NCBI GenBank assembly: GCA_964624825.1
Contig: CAZUYD010000027.1
Span: 1-24,636 of the forward strand
DNA length: 24,636 nucleotides
From: Enorma sp964624825
Lineage (GTDB): Bacteria > Actinomycetota > Coriobacteriia > Coriobacteriales > Coriobacteriaceae
Reading direction: 5' to 3'
Below the pieces are notes generated by a model. It was given only the letters and a program-made list of their open reading frames with translations, ran no database searches and was not told where the DNA came from. This document shows, in pieces, positions 6,803-13,850 of this stretch (positions within the stretch are counted from its first letter, which is position 1; each line of letters begins with the position of its first letter). Both the position numbers and the translations under genes were made by a program.

Positions 6803-7822
6803 ATGAAGATCCTCATGGTGTCCGGCTTCCTCGGGGCGGGCAAGACGACGTTCATAAAGACGATGGCCGAGGCCACGCACCGAGATTTCGTGGTGCTCGA
6901 AAACGAGTACGGGCAGACGGACATCGATAGCCAGACGCTCCGTGCGCAGGCGGACATGGACGTCTACGAGCTTGCGCAGGGCTGCGTGTGCTGCACCATG
7001 AAGCAGGACTTCGCCGCCTCGATCCTCACCATCGCGAACACGCTCGACCCGGAGGTGCTCATCGTGGAGCCGACCGGCGTGGCGCGGCTCTCGAGTCTGA
7101 TGGAGAACGTGGGACGCATCGCCTACGAGCGTATCGAGCTCCTGCGGCCGCTCGTCATCGTGGACGGGCTTCTGCTCGAGCGGCAGCTCGCGGGGGCGGA
7201 CGAGATCTACCTCGACCAGGTGCGCAATGCCGCCACGATCGTGGTGTCCAAGGTCGAGCACACCGATAGGGAGCTGCTGGACGCGCTGGGCGCACGGCTG
7301 GGCGAGTTGAACCCCAGGGCGGAGATCGTGCTCGAGCCCTACACCGCACGCGATGCCTCGTGGTTCTCGGGGCTGCTCGCGCGGAAGGTCGGGGACGGGC
7401 CGGATGGGGTCGACAGCCTTGCCGTCGATGGCGGCGCAGGTGCCGAGGTGCCCGTGGACGATTCGCCCGACCTCGAGAGCGTGACCCTGCACGGCGTCTC
7501 GCTCGACTCGCCCACCAAGCTCATCGCGCTGCTCGATGCCGCTTCGTTCGGGGTGTTCGGCCATGTGTTGCGTGCTAAGGGCTACTTGCCCTGCAACGGA
7601 GCCTGGCTGCGCTTCGACGTGGTGGACGGCGTGTGGGGCATCACCGGCTACGAGGGCGCGCCGCCGGAGCAGTCCGAGGCGGTGTTCATCGGGCGCGATC
7701 TTGCGCGCAGCTGGTTGCGCGAGGCGCTGCTGCCTGCGTTCCGCAAGAGCCTCATCGGGGCGAGCCGGGTACTTGAGGGCAAGCGCGCGCCACGGGTGGG
7801 CCGCGCTGAGCCCACCGTCTGA
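6803..7822 (+). CDS. COG0523 (CobW/P47K/YjiA) GTP-binding protein, putative metallochaperone
   Basis: A 339-residue G3E-class P-loop GTPase. Visible features: Walker A GFLGAGKTT (8-16), NEYG (34-37), the metal-binding CVCC motif (61-64), EPTGVA, and a C-terminal CobW_C domain from about residue 220. Family members insert or traffic Zn, Co, Ni or Fe into target enzymes at the expense of GTP. The usual guanine-recognition NKxD is replaced here by SKVE. The ATG at 6803 follows GGAAAGGGGG; the frame extends upstream through the hairpin, but those codons do not look like the family. It stands directly after a zinc alcohol dehydrogenase, so a role in metallating that enzyme is a reasonable but untested inference. 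No Zur-like operator was recognised. Confidence 0.9.
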   Translation: MKILMVSGFLGAGKTTFIKTMAEATHRDFVVLENEYGQTDIDSQTLRAQADMDVYELAQGCVCCTMKQDFAASILTIANTLDPEVLIVEPTGVARLSSLMENVGRIAYERIELLRPLVIVDGLLLERQLAGADEIYLDQVRNAATIVVSKVEHTDRELLDALGARLGELNPRAEIVLEPYTARDASWFSGLLARKVGDGPDGVDSLAVDGGAGAEVPVDDSPDLESVTLHGVSLDSPTKLIALLDAASFGVFGHVLRAKGYLPCNGAWLRFDVVDGVWGITGYEGAPPEQSEAVFIGRDLARSWLREALLPAFRKSLIGASRVLEGKRAPRVGRAEPTV

Positions 7823-7863
7823 CAAATGAACCTGTCCCCGATGGCAGAGGCACCGTTTTGGGG

Positions 7864-7892
7864 TTGCCGCGCGCCCGCGCGCGTGTTAGATT
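7864..7892 (+). promoter_or_regulatory. ssrA: Candidate ssrA promoter
   Basis: TTGCCG (7864-7869) and TAGATT (7887-7892) are 17 bp apart. The transcript would begin about 80 nt before the mature tmRNA 5' end, compatible with RNase P trimming. A small hairpin at 7899-7912 and an isolated TTGACA at 7919-7924 lie between. The hexamers match consensus only partly. Confidence 0.3.
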
Positions 7893-7980
7893 GATAGACC
7901 CAGCTTCGCTGGCGTTCTTTGACAGGTCGAGTTGAGCGCGATGCGCCCCGGCGGGCGGTTCGCTCATCCAGACCCCGTTT

Positions 7981-8348
7981 GGGGGCGACTGGTTTCGACA
8001 CGATAGCTTTGAGAGAGGAAGCAGGCCGTGGTCTCCTCGCCACGTTAAACAGGGGTGCTGTCAAAATGAATTGACAAGAACTCTTCTTATGAGCCTCAGC
8101 TGGCTCTTGCCGCTTAATTAACAGCAGGCACGCCTAACCCGGGATTTCCCCGCCCCGGGCGCGGTGTCATTTTAGGGGAATGCTCCTGCGCACGTAACCG
8201 GTATGGCGCAGGCTAAGATCGAACCGGTTGGGGCGTCGCGAGCGTGTCGCTGCGCGCACGGCGCCCGAGATGAATACAGCGACTGAGCCTGGAGATGCCG
8301 ATCAGGGGGCTGTCGTGGACCGGAGTTCGATTCTCCGCGCCTCCACCA
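7981..8348 (+). ncRNA. ssrA: Transfer-messenger RNA
   Basis: Rescues stalled ribosomes with SmpB and tags the nascent chain for proteolysis. The 5' end GGGGGCGACTGGTTTCGACA and the 3' end with T-arm CGGAG-TTCGATT-CTCCG are diagnostic. The acceptor 7981-7987 pairs with 8338-8344 (one G-U), and the 3' CCA is encoded (8346-8348). The tag frame ends at TAA 8115-8117 and reads DKNSSYEPQLALAA from GAC at 8073; the in-frame TGA at 8067-8069 means the tag cannot start earlier than codon 8070. The resume codon GAC is inferred from this limit. The terminal LALAA is a classic ClpXP/ClpAP degron. Total length 368 nt, one-piece form. Confidence 0.97.
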
Positions 8349-8355
8349 TGATTTC

Positions 8356-8386
8356 AGCAGGTAGAGCCATGTTCTACCTGCTTTTT
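8356..8386 (+). terminator. ssrA intrinsic terminator
   Basis: A perfect 10-bp stem AGCAGGTAGA / TCTACCTGCT (8356-8365 with 8373-8382), 7-nt loop, then a T run. It begins 7 nt after the tmRNA CCA end. Confidence 0.92.
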
Positions 8387-8496
8387 CATCTCTTTTTGCG
8401 ATTACGATTGAGTGCCGGGCTGCGCATGCGTTGCACCGTGCGGTTGCTGTGTCCCCTGGTGGGCATACGTCACGAGCCGTCTGGTGGTCGGTGTGC

Positions 8497-8596
8497 NNNN
8501 NNNNNNNNNNNNNNNNNNNNNNNNNNNNNNNNNNNNNNNNNNNNNNNNNNNNNNNNNNNNNNNNNNNNNNNNNNNNNNNNNNNNNNNNNNNNNNNN
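8497..8596. other. Scaffold gap of 100 N
   Basis: Exactly 100 undetermined bases, the conventional placeholder for a join of unknown length. The order and distance of ssrA and the macrodomain gene therefore depend on the scaffolding. Confidence 0.98.
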
Positions 8597-8649
8597 CCGT
8601 GCGGCTGCTACGCGCGCCCGGTGCTGCATGCGGTACCATGCTCAGAGAG

Positions 8650-8690
8650 GCATGCCGTGCGCTGCGCGCCATGCGCGGCGCACGGCATGC
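8650..8690. repeat. Long inverted repeat upstream of the macrodomain gene
   Basis: GCATGCCGTGCGC (8650-8662) and its exact reverse complement (8678-8690) form a 13-bp perfect stem. The 15-nt loop can extend the helix with about four more G-C pairs, leaving almost no unpaired bases. It ends 8 nt before the AGGAGG site. It may end a transcript coming out of the gap or control access to the ribosome binding site. Confidence 0.8.
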
Positions 8691-8712
8691 GAATGTTCAG
8701 GAGGGGCTCGCA

Positions 8713-9513
8713 ATGGATCGGTTCGAGATAACTGAGCGGCTTATCGAGCTGCTTGTAGAGGATATGCCGCAATATCGCGCGCAAGCCGCCTCGTTCCCGG
8801 GCGATTATATGTCTCGGCGTCGCTTGCTGCGCAGCCTCATGAACGTGCGCGCTCCCGGCGCGCCGTTGCGTGCGGAATATATTCGGCTTCAAGACGAGCT
8901 GCTTTCAGCTGAGCGCGACGAGCGCGGCGTGGTCGATGTTGTGACGCTACCCGCGTGCGCGCGCGACGCGCGGCTTTCCCTCTGGCAGGGCGATATTACG
9001 CGCCTTGCGGCAGACGCTATCGTCAATGCGGCCAACAGCGCGCTGCTGGGGTGCTTCGTCCCGTGTCACGGGTGCATCGATAACGCCATCCATTCCGCTG
9101 CGGGGCTCGAGCTGCGCGAGGAATGCGCGCAGCTCATGCGTGCACAAGGGCATGAAGAACCGACCGGACGGGCAAAGATCACCCGGGCGTATAACCTGCC
9201 GGCACGGCATGTCATCCATACCGTGGGACCGATCGTCCAGGGGCGGCCGACCGGTCGCGACCGCACGTTGCTTGCATCGTGCTATCGGTCGTGCTTAGAG
9301 CTTGCTGCGGCACATGGCCTGAAGAGCGTGGCGTTTTGCTGCATCTCGACGGGAGAGTTTCATTTTCCCCATGACGCGGCGGCGAAGATTGCCGTGCAGA
9401 CGGTTCGCGAGATGCTCGACCAGGGGCATACATCGGTCGAGCGCGTGGTGTTCAACGTCTTCAAGGACGAAGATCGGGTAATCTATCGGGAGCTGTTGGG
9501 GAAGGACGCCTGA
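8713..9513 (+). CDS. Zinc-dependent macrodomain protein-ADP-ribose hydrolase
   Basis: Removes mono-ADP-ribose from proteins; this zinc-containing macrodomain class is known from Staphylococcus and Streptococcus (SauMacro/SpyMacro). The 266-residue length and the N-terminal helical region (about 1-80) before the macro fold match that class. Motifs: WQGDITRLAADAIVNAAN (91-108), the signature GCFVPCHGCIDNAIHSAAG with candidate zinc ligands Cys114, His119 and Cys121, HVIHTVGP, and CCISTGEFHFP. The start at 8713 has AGGAGG at 8699-8704. In several Gram-positives this enzyme sits with SirTM, a lipoate ligase and a GcvH-like carrier; none is visible here, but the gap is close upstream. An ORF reading through the N run is not real. 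Confidence 0.93.
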   Translation: MDRFEITERLIELLVEDMPQYRAQAASFPGDYMSRRRLLRSLMNVRAPGAPLRAEYIRLQDELLSAERDERGVVDVVTLPACARDARLSLWQGDITRLAADAIVNAANSALLGCFVPCHGCIDNAIHSAAGLELREECAQLMRAQGHEEPTGRAKITRAYNLPARHVIHTVGPIVQGRPTGRDRTLLASCYRSCLELAAAHGLKSVAFCCISTGEFHFPHDAAAKIAVQTVREMLDQGHTSVERVVFNVFKDEDRVIYRELLGKDA

Positions 9514-9533
9514 CGCTCGCACCGGCTTGGGCT

Positions 9534-9548
9534 CGTGCCGGCGGCACG
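9534..9548. terminator. Small hairpin between convergent genes
   Basis: CGTGCC / GGCACG stem with a 3-nt loop, 20 bp after the macrodomain stop and 25 bp before the end of the convergent membrane-protein gene. The T content after it is low, so terminator function is uncertain. Confidence 0.3.
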
Positions 9549-9572
9549 TTAGCGCTTGGTGTCACATTGTCG

Positions 9573-10034
9573 CTATAGGTAGGCGAGGAGCGCGATATAG
9601 GATTGCGCGCTCTCGGGGACGGCGAGGGTGATGTCTTGCCCGAGGGTGCTGACTGTCACATACGATGAATCGGCGTAGGTGGTGACCGTAGCGCTCACGC
9701 CCTGGTAGGTCGTATCGAAGCTTCCGGTGGATACGGCATCTTCCGGCAGCGTGGTCACCGTCCACGATGTGATGTCGAGCTCATCGATCGCGGCATCGAC
9801 CTGATCGGTGCTCATGCCCGTGGCGTTCGCGATGGCGTCTGCACTGCTGCGAAGCGCTTCATCGATCTGTTCCTTGACGCCCGAGACATCGAGCGCGGTG
9901 TTGGCGATGCTGGTGCCGAGCGTGCTCTCAAGGGAGTTGCCGCCAAGGACGACCGTCCACACGAATGCGATGATGCCCAGCACGATGACTATGCCGCCCA
10001 ATATGCCCGCGATGACGCGCGTTACCGTTTTCAT
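9573..10034 (-). CDS. Small membrane-anchored protein of unknown function
   Basis: 153 residues. One strongly hydrophobic segment at about residues 7-31 (VIAGILGGIVIVLGIIAFVWTVVL in outline) follows a short basic start MKTVTR, so it is either a membrane anchor or an uncleaved signal. The remainder is polar and Ser/Thr/Asp-rich with no cysteine and no lipobox; it probably lies outside the membrane. I do not recognise a family. The ATG has AGGCGG a few bases upstream. The gene follows the DUF711 gene on the same strand after 48 bp and is likely co-transcribed with it. Confidence 0.75.
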   Translation of the reverse strand: MKTVTRVIAGILGGIVIVLGIIAFVWTVVLGGNSLESTLGTSIANTALDVSGVKEQIDEALRSSADAIANATGMSTDQVDAAIDELDITSWTVTTLPEDAVSTGSFDTTYQGVSATVTTYADSSYVTVSTLGQDITLAVPESAQSYIALLAYL

Positions 10035-10082
10035 ATGTACCGCCTGTTAGCTCCATTATCCGCGTTTGCTCTATGGGCACCG

Positions 10083-11447
10083 TTAGTTCTTAAGCGAATT
10101 GAGCGGCGCGGGGAATCGCCCGCCGCGATGCGCGAACACGGTGCCCGCATGGGGATTGACCTCCATGACCGGTGCGCGCCCAAAAAGGCCGCCATACTCG
10201 ACGGTATCGCCCACGGTCTTGCCTATAGCAGGAATGATGCGCACGGCCGTCGTCTTGTTGTTGATGACGCCGATGGCCATCTCGTCGGCGATGATGCCAG
10301 CGATCGCTTCGACCGGCGTGTCGCCGGGGATGGCGATCATGTCGAGCCCCACCGAGCAGACGCAGGTCATGGCTTCGAGTTTTTCGAGTGAAAGCGCCCC
10401 GGCCTCGACCGCTTCGATCATGCCGGCATCCTCCGAAACGGGGATGAACGCGCCCGAAAGGCCGCCTACGCTCGAGGTGGCCATGACGCCGCCCTTCTTA
10501 ACCGCGTCGTTCAGCAGCGCGAGCGCACAGGTGGTGCCCGGGCCGCCGCAGGTGCCCACGCCGATGATCTCCAAGATGCGCGCGACCGAGTCGCCGATAG
10601 CCGGTGTGGGCGCGAGCGAGAGGTCCACGATGCCCTTTTCGACGCCGAGGCGTCGCGCCGCTTCGCGGCTCATGAGCTCGCCGGCGCGCGTGATCTTAAA
10701 CGCGGTCTGCTTGATCTTCTCGGCCACGTCCATGAGCGAGGCGCTCTCGGGCAGCTCTTCCAGTGCGGATGCCATAACGCCCGGGCCAGAGACGCCCACG
10801 TTGATAACGGCGTCGGCCTCGCCGGAGCCGTGCACCGCGCCCGCCATGAAGGGGGAGTCCTCGACCATGTTGGCGAAGACCACGAATTTCGAGGCGCCCA
10901 CGGAGTCCTCGTCTGCGGTGAGGCGCGCGACATCAAGGATTGCTTGGGCGACCATGAGCACCGCGTCCATGTTGATGCCGGCGCGCAGGCTGGCCACGTT
11001 CACGCTCGAGCATACGCGGCTTGTGGCCGCCAGCGCCTCGGGGATGCTCTGGATGAGGCGCAAGTCTGCGTCACCGATGCCCTTTTGCACCAAGGCGGAG
11101 TATCCGCCCAGGTAATCGATGCCCAGTGTCTCGGCAGCGCGGTCGAGCGCGTGGGCGAGCGGCGTGAGGTCGCGTGCAGTACAGGCGGCGGCGATGTGCG
11201 CCACGGGCGTTACCGAGACGCGCTTGTTCACAATGGGAATACCATACTCGCGCTCAAGCGCCTCGGCGGTGTCAACCAGGTGCTCTGCGGTTGAGGCCAC
11301 ATGGTCGTAAACTTTGGTGCACATGCGCGCAAGATCGTCGTCCACGCAGCTCATGAGCGAAATACCCATGGTCAGGGTACGAATGTCCAGATGCTGCTCG
11401 GCAACCATGCCACGCGTTTCGGCGATCTCTGCCGGGGTGATAGCCAT
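10083..11447 (-). CDS. DUF711 / UPF0210 family protein
   Basis: 454 residues, full length. Conserved family blocks: LDIRTLTMGISLMSC near the N-terminus, VNKRVSVTPVAHIAAA, ANMVEDSPFMAGAVHGSGEADAVINVGVSGPG, APTPAIGDSVARILE, GTCGGPGTTCALALLNDAVKKGG and the C-terminal IPAIGKTVGDTVEYGGLFGRAPVM. The family is related to the pyruvate-formate-lyase-like/DUF711 fold, and its biochemical role is not established. In many Firmicutes the gene follows a small ACT-domain protein (UPF0237); here no such gene precedes it. A minus-strand promoter with TACAAT lies 32 bp before the ATG. The ribosome binding site is weak. Confidence 0.93.
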   Translation of the reverse strand: MAITPAEIAETRGMVAEQHLDIRTLTMGISLMSCVDDDLARMCTKVYDHVASTAEHLVDTAEALEREYGIPIVNKRVSVTPVAHIAAACTARDLTPLAHALDRAAETLGIDYLGGYSALVQKGIGDADLRLIQSIPEALAATSRVCSSVNVASLRAGINMDAVLMVAQAILDVARLTADEDSVGASKFVVFANMVEDSPFMAGAVHGSGEADAVINVGVSGPGVMASALEELPESASLMDVAEKIKQTAFKITRAGELMSREAARRLGVEKGIVDLSLAPTPAIGDSVARILEIIGVGTCGGPGTTCALALLNDAVKKGGVMATSSVGGLSGAFIPVSEDAGMIEAVEAGALSLEKLEAMTCVCSVGLDMIAIPGDTPVEAIAGIIADEMAIGVINNKTTAVRIIPAIGKTVGDTVEYGGLFGRAPVMEVNPHAGTVFAHRGGRFPAPLNSLKN

Positions 11448-11478
11448 AGGAATCCAATCTGCCGGTTCGTGTTTGCTT

Positions 11479-11506
11479 ATTGTATCGTGCGATGCTTGAG
11501 CGTCAT
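11479..11506 (-). promoter_or_regulatory. Promoter of the DUF711 gene
   Basis: On the minus strand ATGACG (11506-11501) and TACAAT (11484-11479) are 16 bp apart. The -10 matches consensus at 5 of 6 positions. Transcription would start near 11472, giving a leader of about 25 nt before the ATG at 11447. Confidence 0.5.
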
Positions 11507-11860
11507 CGCGAACCGCGTCGTTCCCCGCTCGTTAACATGAGAACGGTACGAAATGCGCAGGGCGATAACGTGCTGCCGCGATACATAACCGGTGTTAGAT
11601 CGGCGCGCGAACCAGCCAACAGCAGAGGGGTCGTTTTCTTGTGTGCGTATAGCCCACGAACACGCGGCCTGCTCGCCCTGCGGTAGCGTCTGCCTCATAG
11701 AGCGCGCCGGCCTTATCGGGTCCGTTTCATAGGGCAGCGCGCCCGCCTGTCAGGGGGACAGACGGGCGCGCGGGCTTGCACGCTATGGATCCAGCGAAGG
11801 CTTCACGTAGCGGTTCATGGACACCTGCGGCGCGCGGGCTTCGCGATGCACGCCATCGGC
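11507..11860. other. Intergenic region between the DUF711 gene and oppF
   Basis: About 350 bp. The only structure I can support is the hairpin at 11737-11771. Open frames on both strands lack ribosome binding sites and conserved character. Confidence 0.6.
11737..11771 (-). terminator. Hairpin at the end of the opp operon
   Basis: Fifteen-base arms 11737-11751 and 11757-11771 pair fully when read on the minus strand (one G-U; on the plus strand it is an A/C mismatch), with a 5-nt loop. The strand asymmetry supports use by the minus-strand opp transcript, whose last stop codon is 90 bp upstream. No long U tract follows. Confidence 0.6.
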
Positions 11861-12841
11861 TTACTTGCTCGCCACATCGGGGTAGTGGCATTGCACCGTG
11901 TGACGCTCTCCCACCAAAACGGGTTTCGGTGTTTTTGTCGAGCACATATCGGTGGCGTGGGGGCAGCGCGTATGGAACGGACAGCCCTTGGGGATGTTTC
12001 GGGGGCTCGGCAGGTCTCCCTCAAGCAGCACATGCTCCTTCTTCACCGTGGGGTCGGGGATGGGTACGGCCGAGAGCAATGCGTTGGTGTATGGGTGGCG
12101 CGGGTTGTCGTAGAGCTCCTCATTGGGCGCGATCTCGACGATATGGCCCAGATACATGACGGCCACCACGTCCGAGATCATTTCCACCACGGCGAGGTCA
12201 TGCGAGATGAACAAGTACGTGAGGTTAAACGACTCTTGCAGGTCGCGCAGGAGGTTGAGCACCTGAGCCTGAATGGACACATCGAGCGCCGAGACGGGCT
12301 CGTCGGCGATGATGAGCTTGGGGTTCACCGAGAGCGCGCGGGCGATGCCGATGCGTTGACGCTGTCCACCCGAGAACTCGTGCGGGTAGCGCTCGCCGTG
12401 CGAGGGCGAAAGACCCACGACCTCGAGCAGCTCATGGGCGCGCTTAAGACGCTCGCCCGTGGAGAGGTCGGTGTGCACGAGCAACGGCTCGGCGATGATA
12501 TCCTGCACCTTCATGCGGGGGTTGAGCGAACCATACGGATCTTGGAACACCATCTGCATCTTGGCGCGCAGCGGGCGCATCTCCTTTGCCGGCATCTTGG
12601 CGATGTCCGTACCGTCGAAGATGATTTGCCCCTCATCAGGAGCGATGATGCGGTTGACGAGGCGTGCGGTGGTGGATTTACCGCAGCCGGATTCTCCCAC
12701 GACTGAGAATGTCTCGCCTGGCAAGATGTCGAAGCTCACATCGTTGGCGGCGTGTACAAATGCATTGGGACGCCCGAAGAAGTCCTTCCCCACCGGGAAG
12801 CGCTTGCTCAGGTGCTTGACGGAAAGCAAGGGCTCACTCAT
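11861..12841 (-). CDS. oppF: Oligopeptide/dipeptide ABC transporter ATP-binding protein (OppF type)
   Basis: One of two ATPases powering peptide import; cytoplasmic, pairs with OppD. 326 residues. Walker A GESGCGKST at about 49-57, Q-loop VFQDPYGSLNPRM, signature FSGGQRQRIGIARAL, Walker B LIIADEPVSALD, and switch His in FISHDLAVV. The C-terminal oligopeptide HPY region has four cysteines (C-x5-C-x6-C plus a distal QCHY), a pattern seen in ATPases of this family that may hold an iron-sulfur cluster. The start overlaps the oppD stop by 8 bp, so they are translationally coupled. Opp and Dpp systems cannot be told apart by these ATPases. Confidence 0.95.
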   Translation of the reverse strand: MSEPLLSVKHLSKRFPVGKDFFGRPNAFVHAANDVSFDILPGETFSVVGESGCGKSTTARLVNRIIAPDEGQIIFDGTDIAKMPAKEMRPLRAKMQMVFQDPYGSLNPRMKVQDIIAEPLLVHTDLSTGERLKRAHELLEVVGLSPSHGERYPHEFSGGQRQRIGIARALSVNPKLIIADEPVSALDVSIQAQVLNLLRDLQESFNLTYLFISHDLAVVEMISDVVAVMYLGHIVEIAPNEELYDNPRHPYTNALLSAVPIPDPTVKKEHVLLEGDLPSPRNIPKGCPFHTRCPHATDMCSTKTPKPVLVGERHTVQCHYPDVASK

Positions 12842-13838
12842 GCATCAACATCTCCTCTCGTTCCTGTTCGGTGAGCAAGCAGCTGCTCAGATGGGCGGAG
12901 GTGCCCGTCTGTTGCAGCACCGGCTCCTGGGTGCGACATTTCTCCTGCGCGTACTTGCAGCGCGGGGCGAAACGGCAACCCGCGGGCATGGCAGAGAGGT
13001 CGGGCACGCTGCCCGGAATGGACGGCAGTCGGCGCACGCGTTTGCCCAGACGGGGCACCGAGGCGATGAGTCCTTGCGTGTACGGGTGCTTGGGATGGGC
13101 GAAGAGCTCTTCGATCGGCGCCTCTTCGACCACGTTGCCGGCGTACATGACGATGACGCGGTTGCAGGTTTCGGCCACCACGCCCAGGTCATGCGTGATG
13201 AGCAGGATGCCGGTGTTCGTCTCGCGGCGGAGATTCTCCATGAGGGCGAGAATCTGGGCTTGAATGGTCACATCGAGCGCCGTGGTGGGCTCGTCGGCGA
13301 TGAGCAGCTTGGGCTCGCAGCACATGGCCATAGCGATCATGACGCGCTGGCACATACCGCCTGAAAGCTCGTGCGGGTAGCTGCGCAGGGTCATCTCGGG
13401 CTCGGGGATGCCCACGAGCTTAAGTGCCGAGACGCAGCGCTCGTGGATCTCGCTCTTGGAAAGCTTGCGGTTGTGCAGCGCGATAGCCTCGGTGAGCTGG
13501 ATTTCGATGCGCATGATAGGATCGAGCGCGCTCATGGGCTCCTGAAAGATCATCGAGATCTCGTTGCCGCGGATCTTTTTCATCTCGCGCTCGGGCAGGT
13601 CGAGCAAGTCCTTGCCGTCGAACGAGATGCTGCCGCTGGTGCGCGTCTGCAGCTTGTCGTGCAGCCGCATGATGGAGAGCGATGTCACAGATTTGCCGCA
13701 ACCGGACTCGCCCACGAGCCCTACGATTTCGCCCTCGTTGATGGTGAACGACACTTCGTTGACGGCGGTGATCCAGTCGTTCTTGCCGCGTTTGAATTCT
13801 GTTTTGAGGTCCTTGACCTCCAGCAAGGTTTTAGCCAT
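12834..13838 (-). CDS. oppD: Oligopeptide/dipeptide ABC transporter ATP-binding protein (OppD type)
   Basis: Partner ATPase of OppF. 334 residues: Walker A GESGCGKSV, Q-loop IFQEPMSALDPIMRI, signature LSGGMCQRVMIAMAM, Walker B LLIADEPTTALD, switch His LLITHDLGVV. The C-terminal HPY extension GCRFAPRCKYAQEKC gives C-x5-C-x6-C, followed by a distal Cys in SSCLL, the same four-cysteine layout as OppF. A good GGAGG site precedes the ATG, 12 bp after the oppC stop. Confidence 0.95.
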   Translation of the reverse strand: MAKTLLEVKDLKTEFKRGKNDWITAVNEVSFTINEGEIVGLVGESGCGKSVTSLSIMRLHDKLQTRTSGSISFDGKDLLDLPEREMKKIRGNEISMIFQEPMSALDPIMRIEIQLTEAIALHNRKLSKSEIHERCVSALKLVGIPEPEMTLRSYPHELSGGMCQRVMIAMAMCCEPKLLIADEPTTALDVTIQAQILALMENLRRETNTGILLITHDLGVVAETCNRVIVMYAGNVVEEAPIEELFAHPKHPYTQGLIASVPRLGKRVRRLPSIPGSVPDLSAMPAGCRFAPRCKYAQEKCRTQEPVLQQTGTSAHLSSCLLTEQEREEMLMHE

Positions 13839-13850
13839 GGGGACCTCCTG

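Larger units (their letters stand above)
8387..8712. other. Intergenic region broken by the assembly gap
   Basis: It contains the 100-N gap (8497-8596), a near-identical 14-mer on each side of it (CCGTGCGG[T/C]TGCT at 8436 and 8597), a large hairpin (8650-8690) and the macrodomain ribosome binding site. Open frames spanning the N run are artefacts. Genes could be missing in the gap, because the true gap size is unknown. Confidence 0.8.

Noticed and set aside
7919..7924. Perfect TTGACA before ssrA as a -35 element
   Set aside because: No acceptable -10 lies 16-18 bp downstream; the DNA there is GC-rich.
8431..8712. Open frames running through the N gap (for example extending the macrodomain gene upstream to 8431)
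   Set aside because: They exist only because N codons are not stops. The AGGAGG site and family N-terminus place the real start at 8713.
11477..11698. Short open frames on both strands between the DUF711 gene and oppF
   Set aside because: No ribosome binding sites, no recognisable features, and one overlaps the DUF711 promoter.
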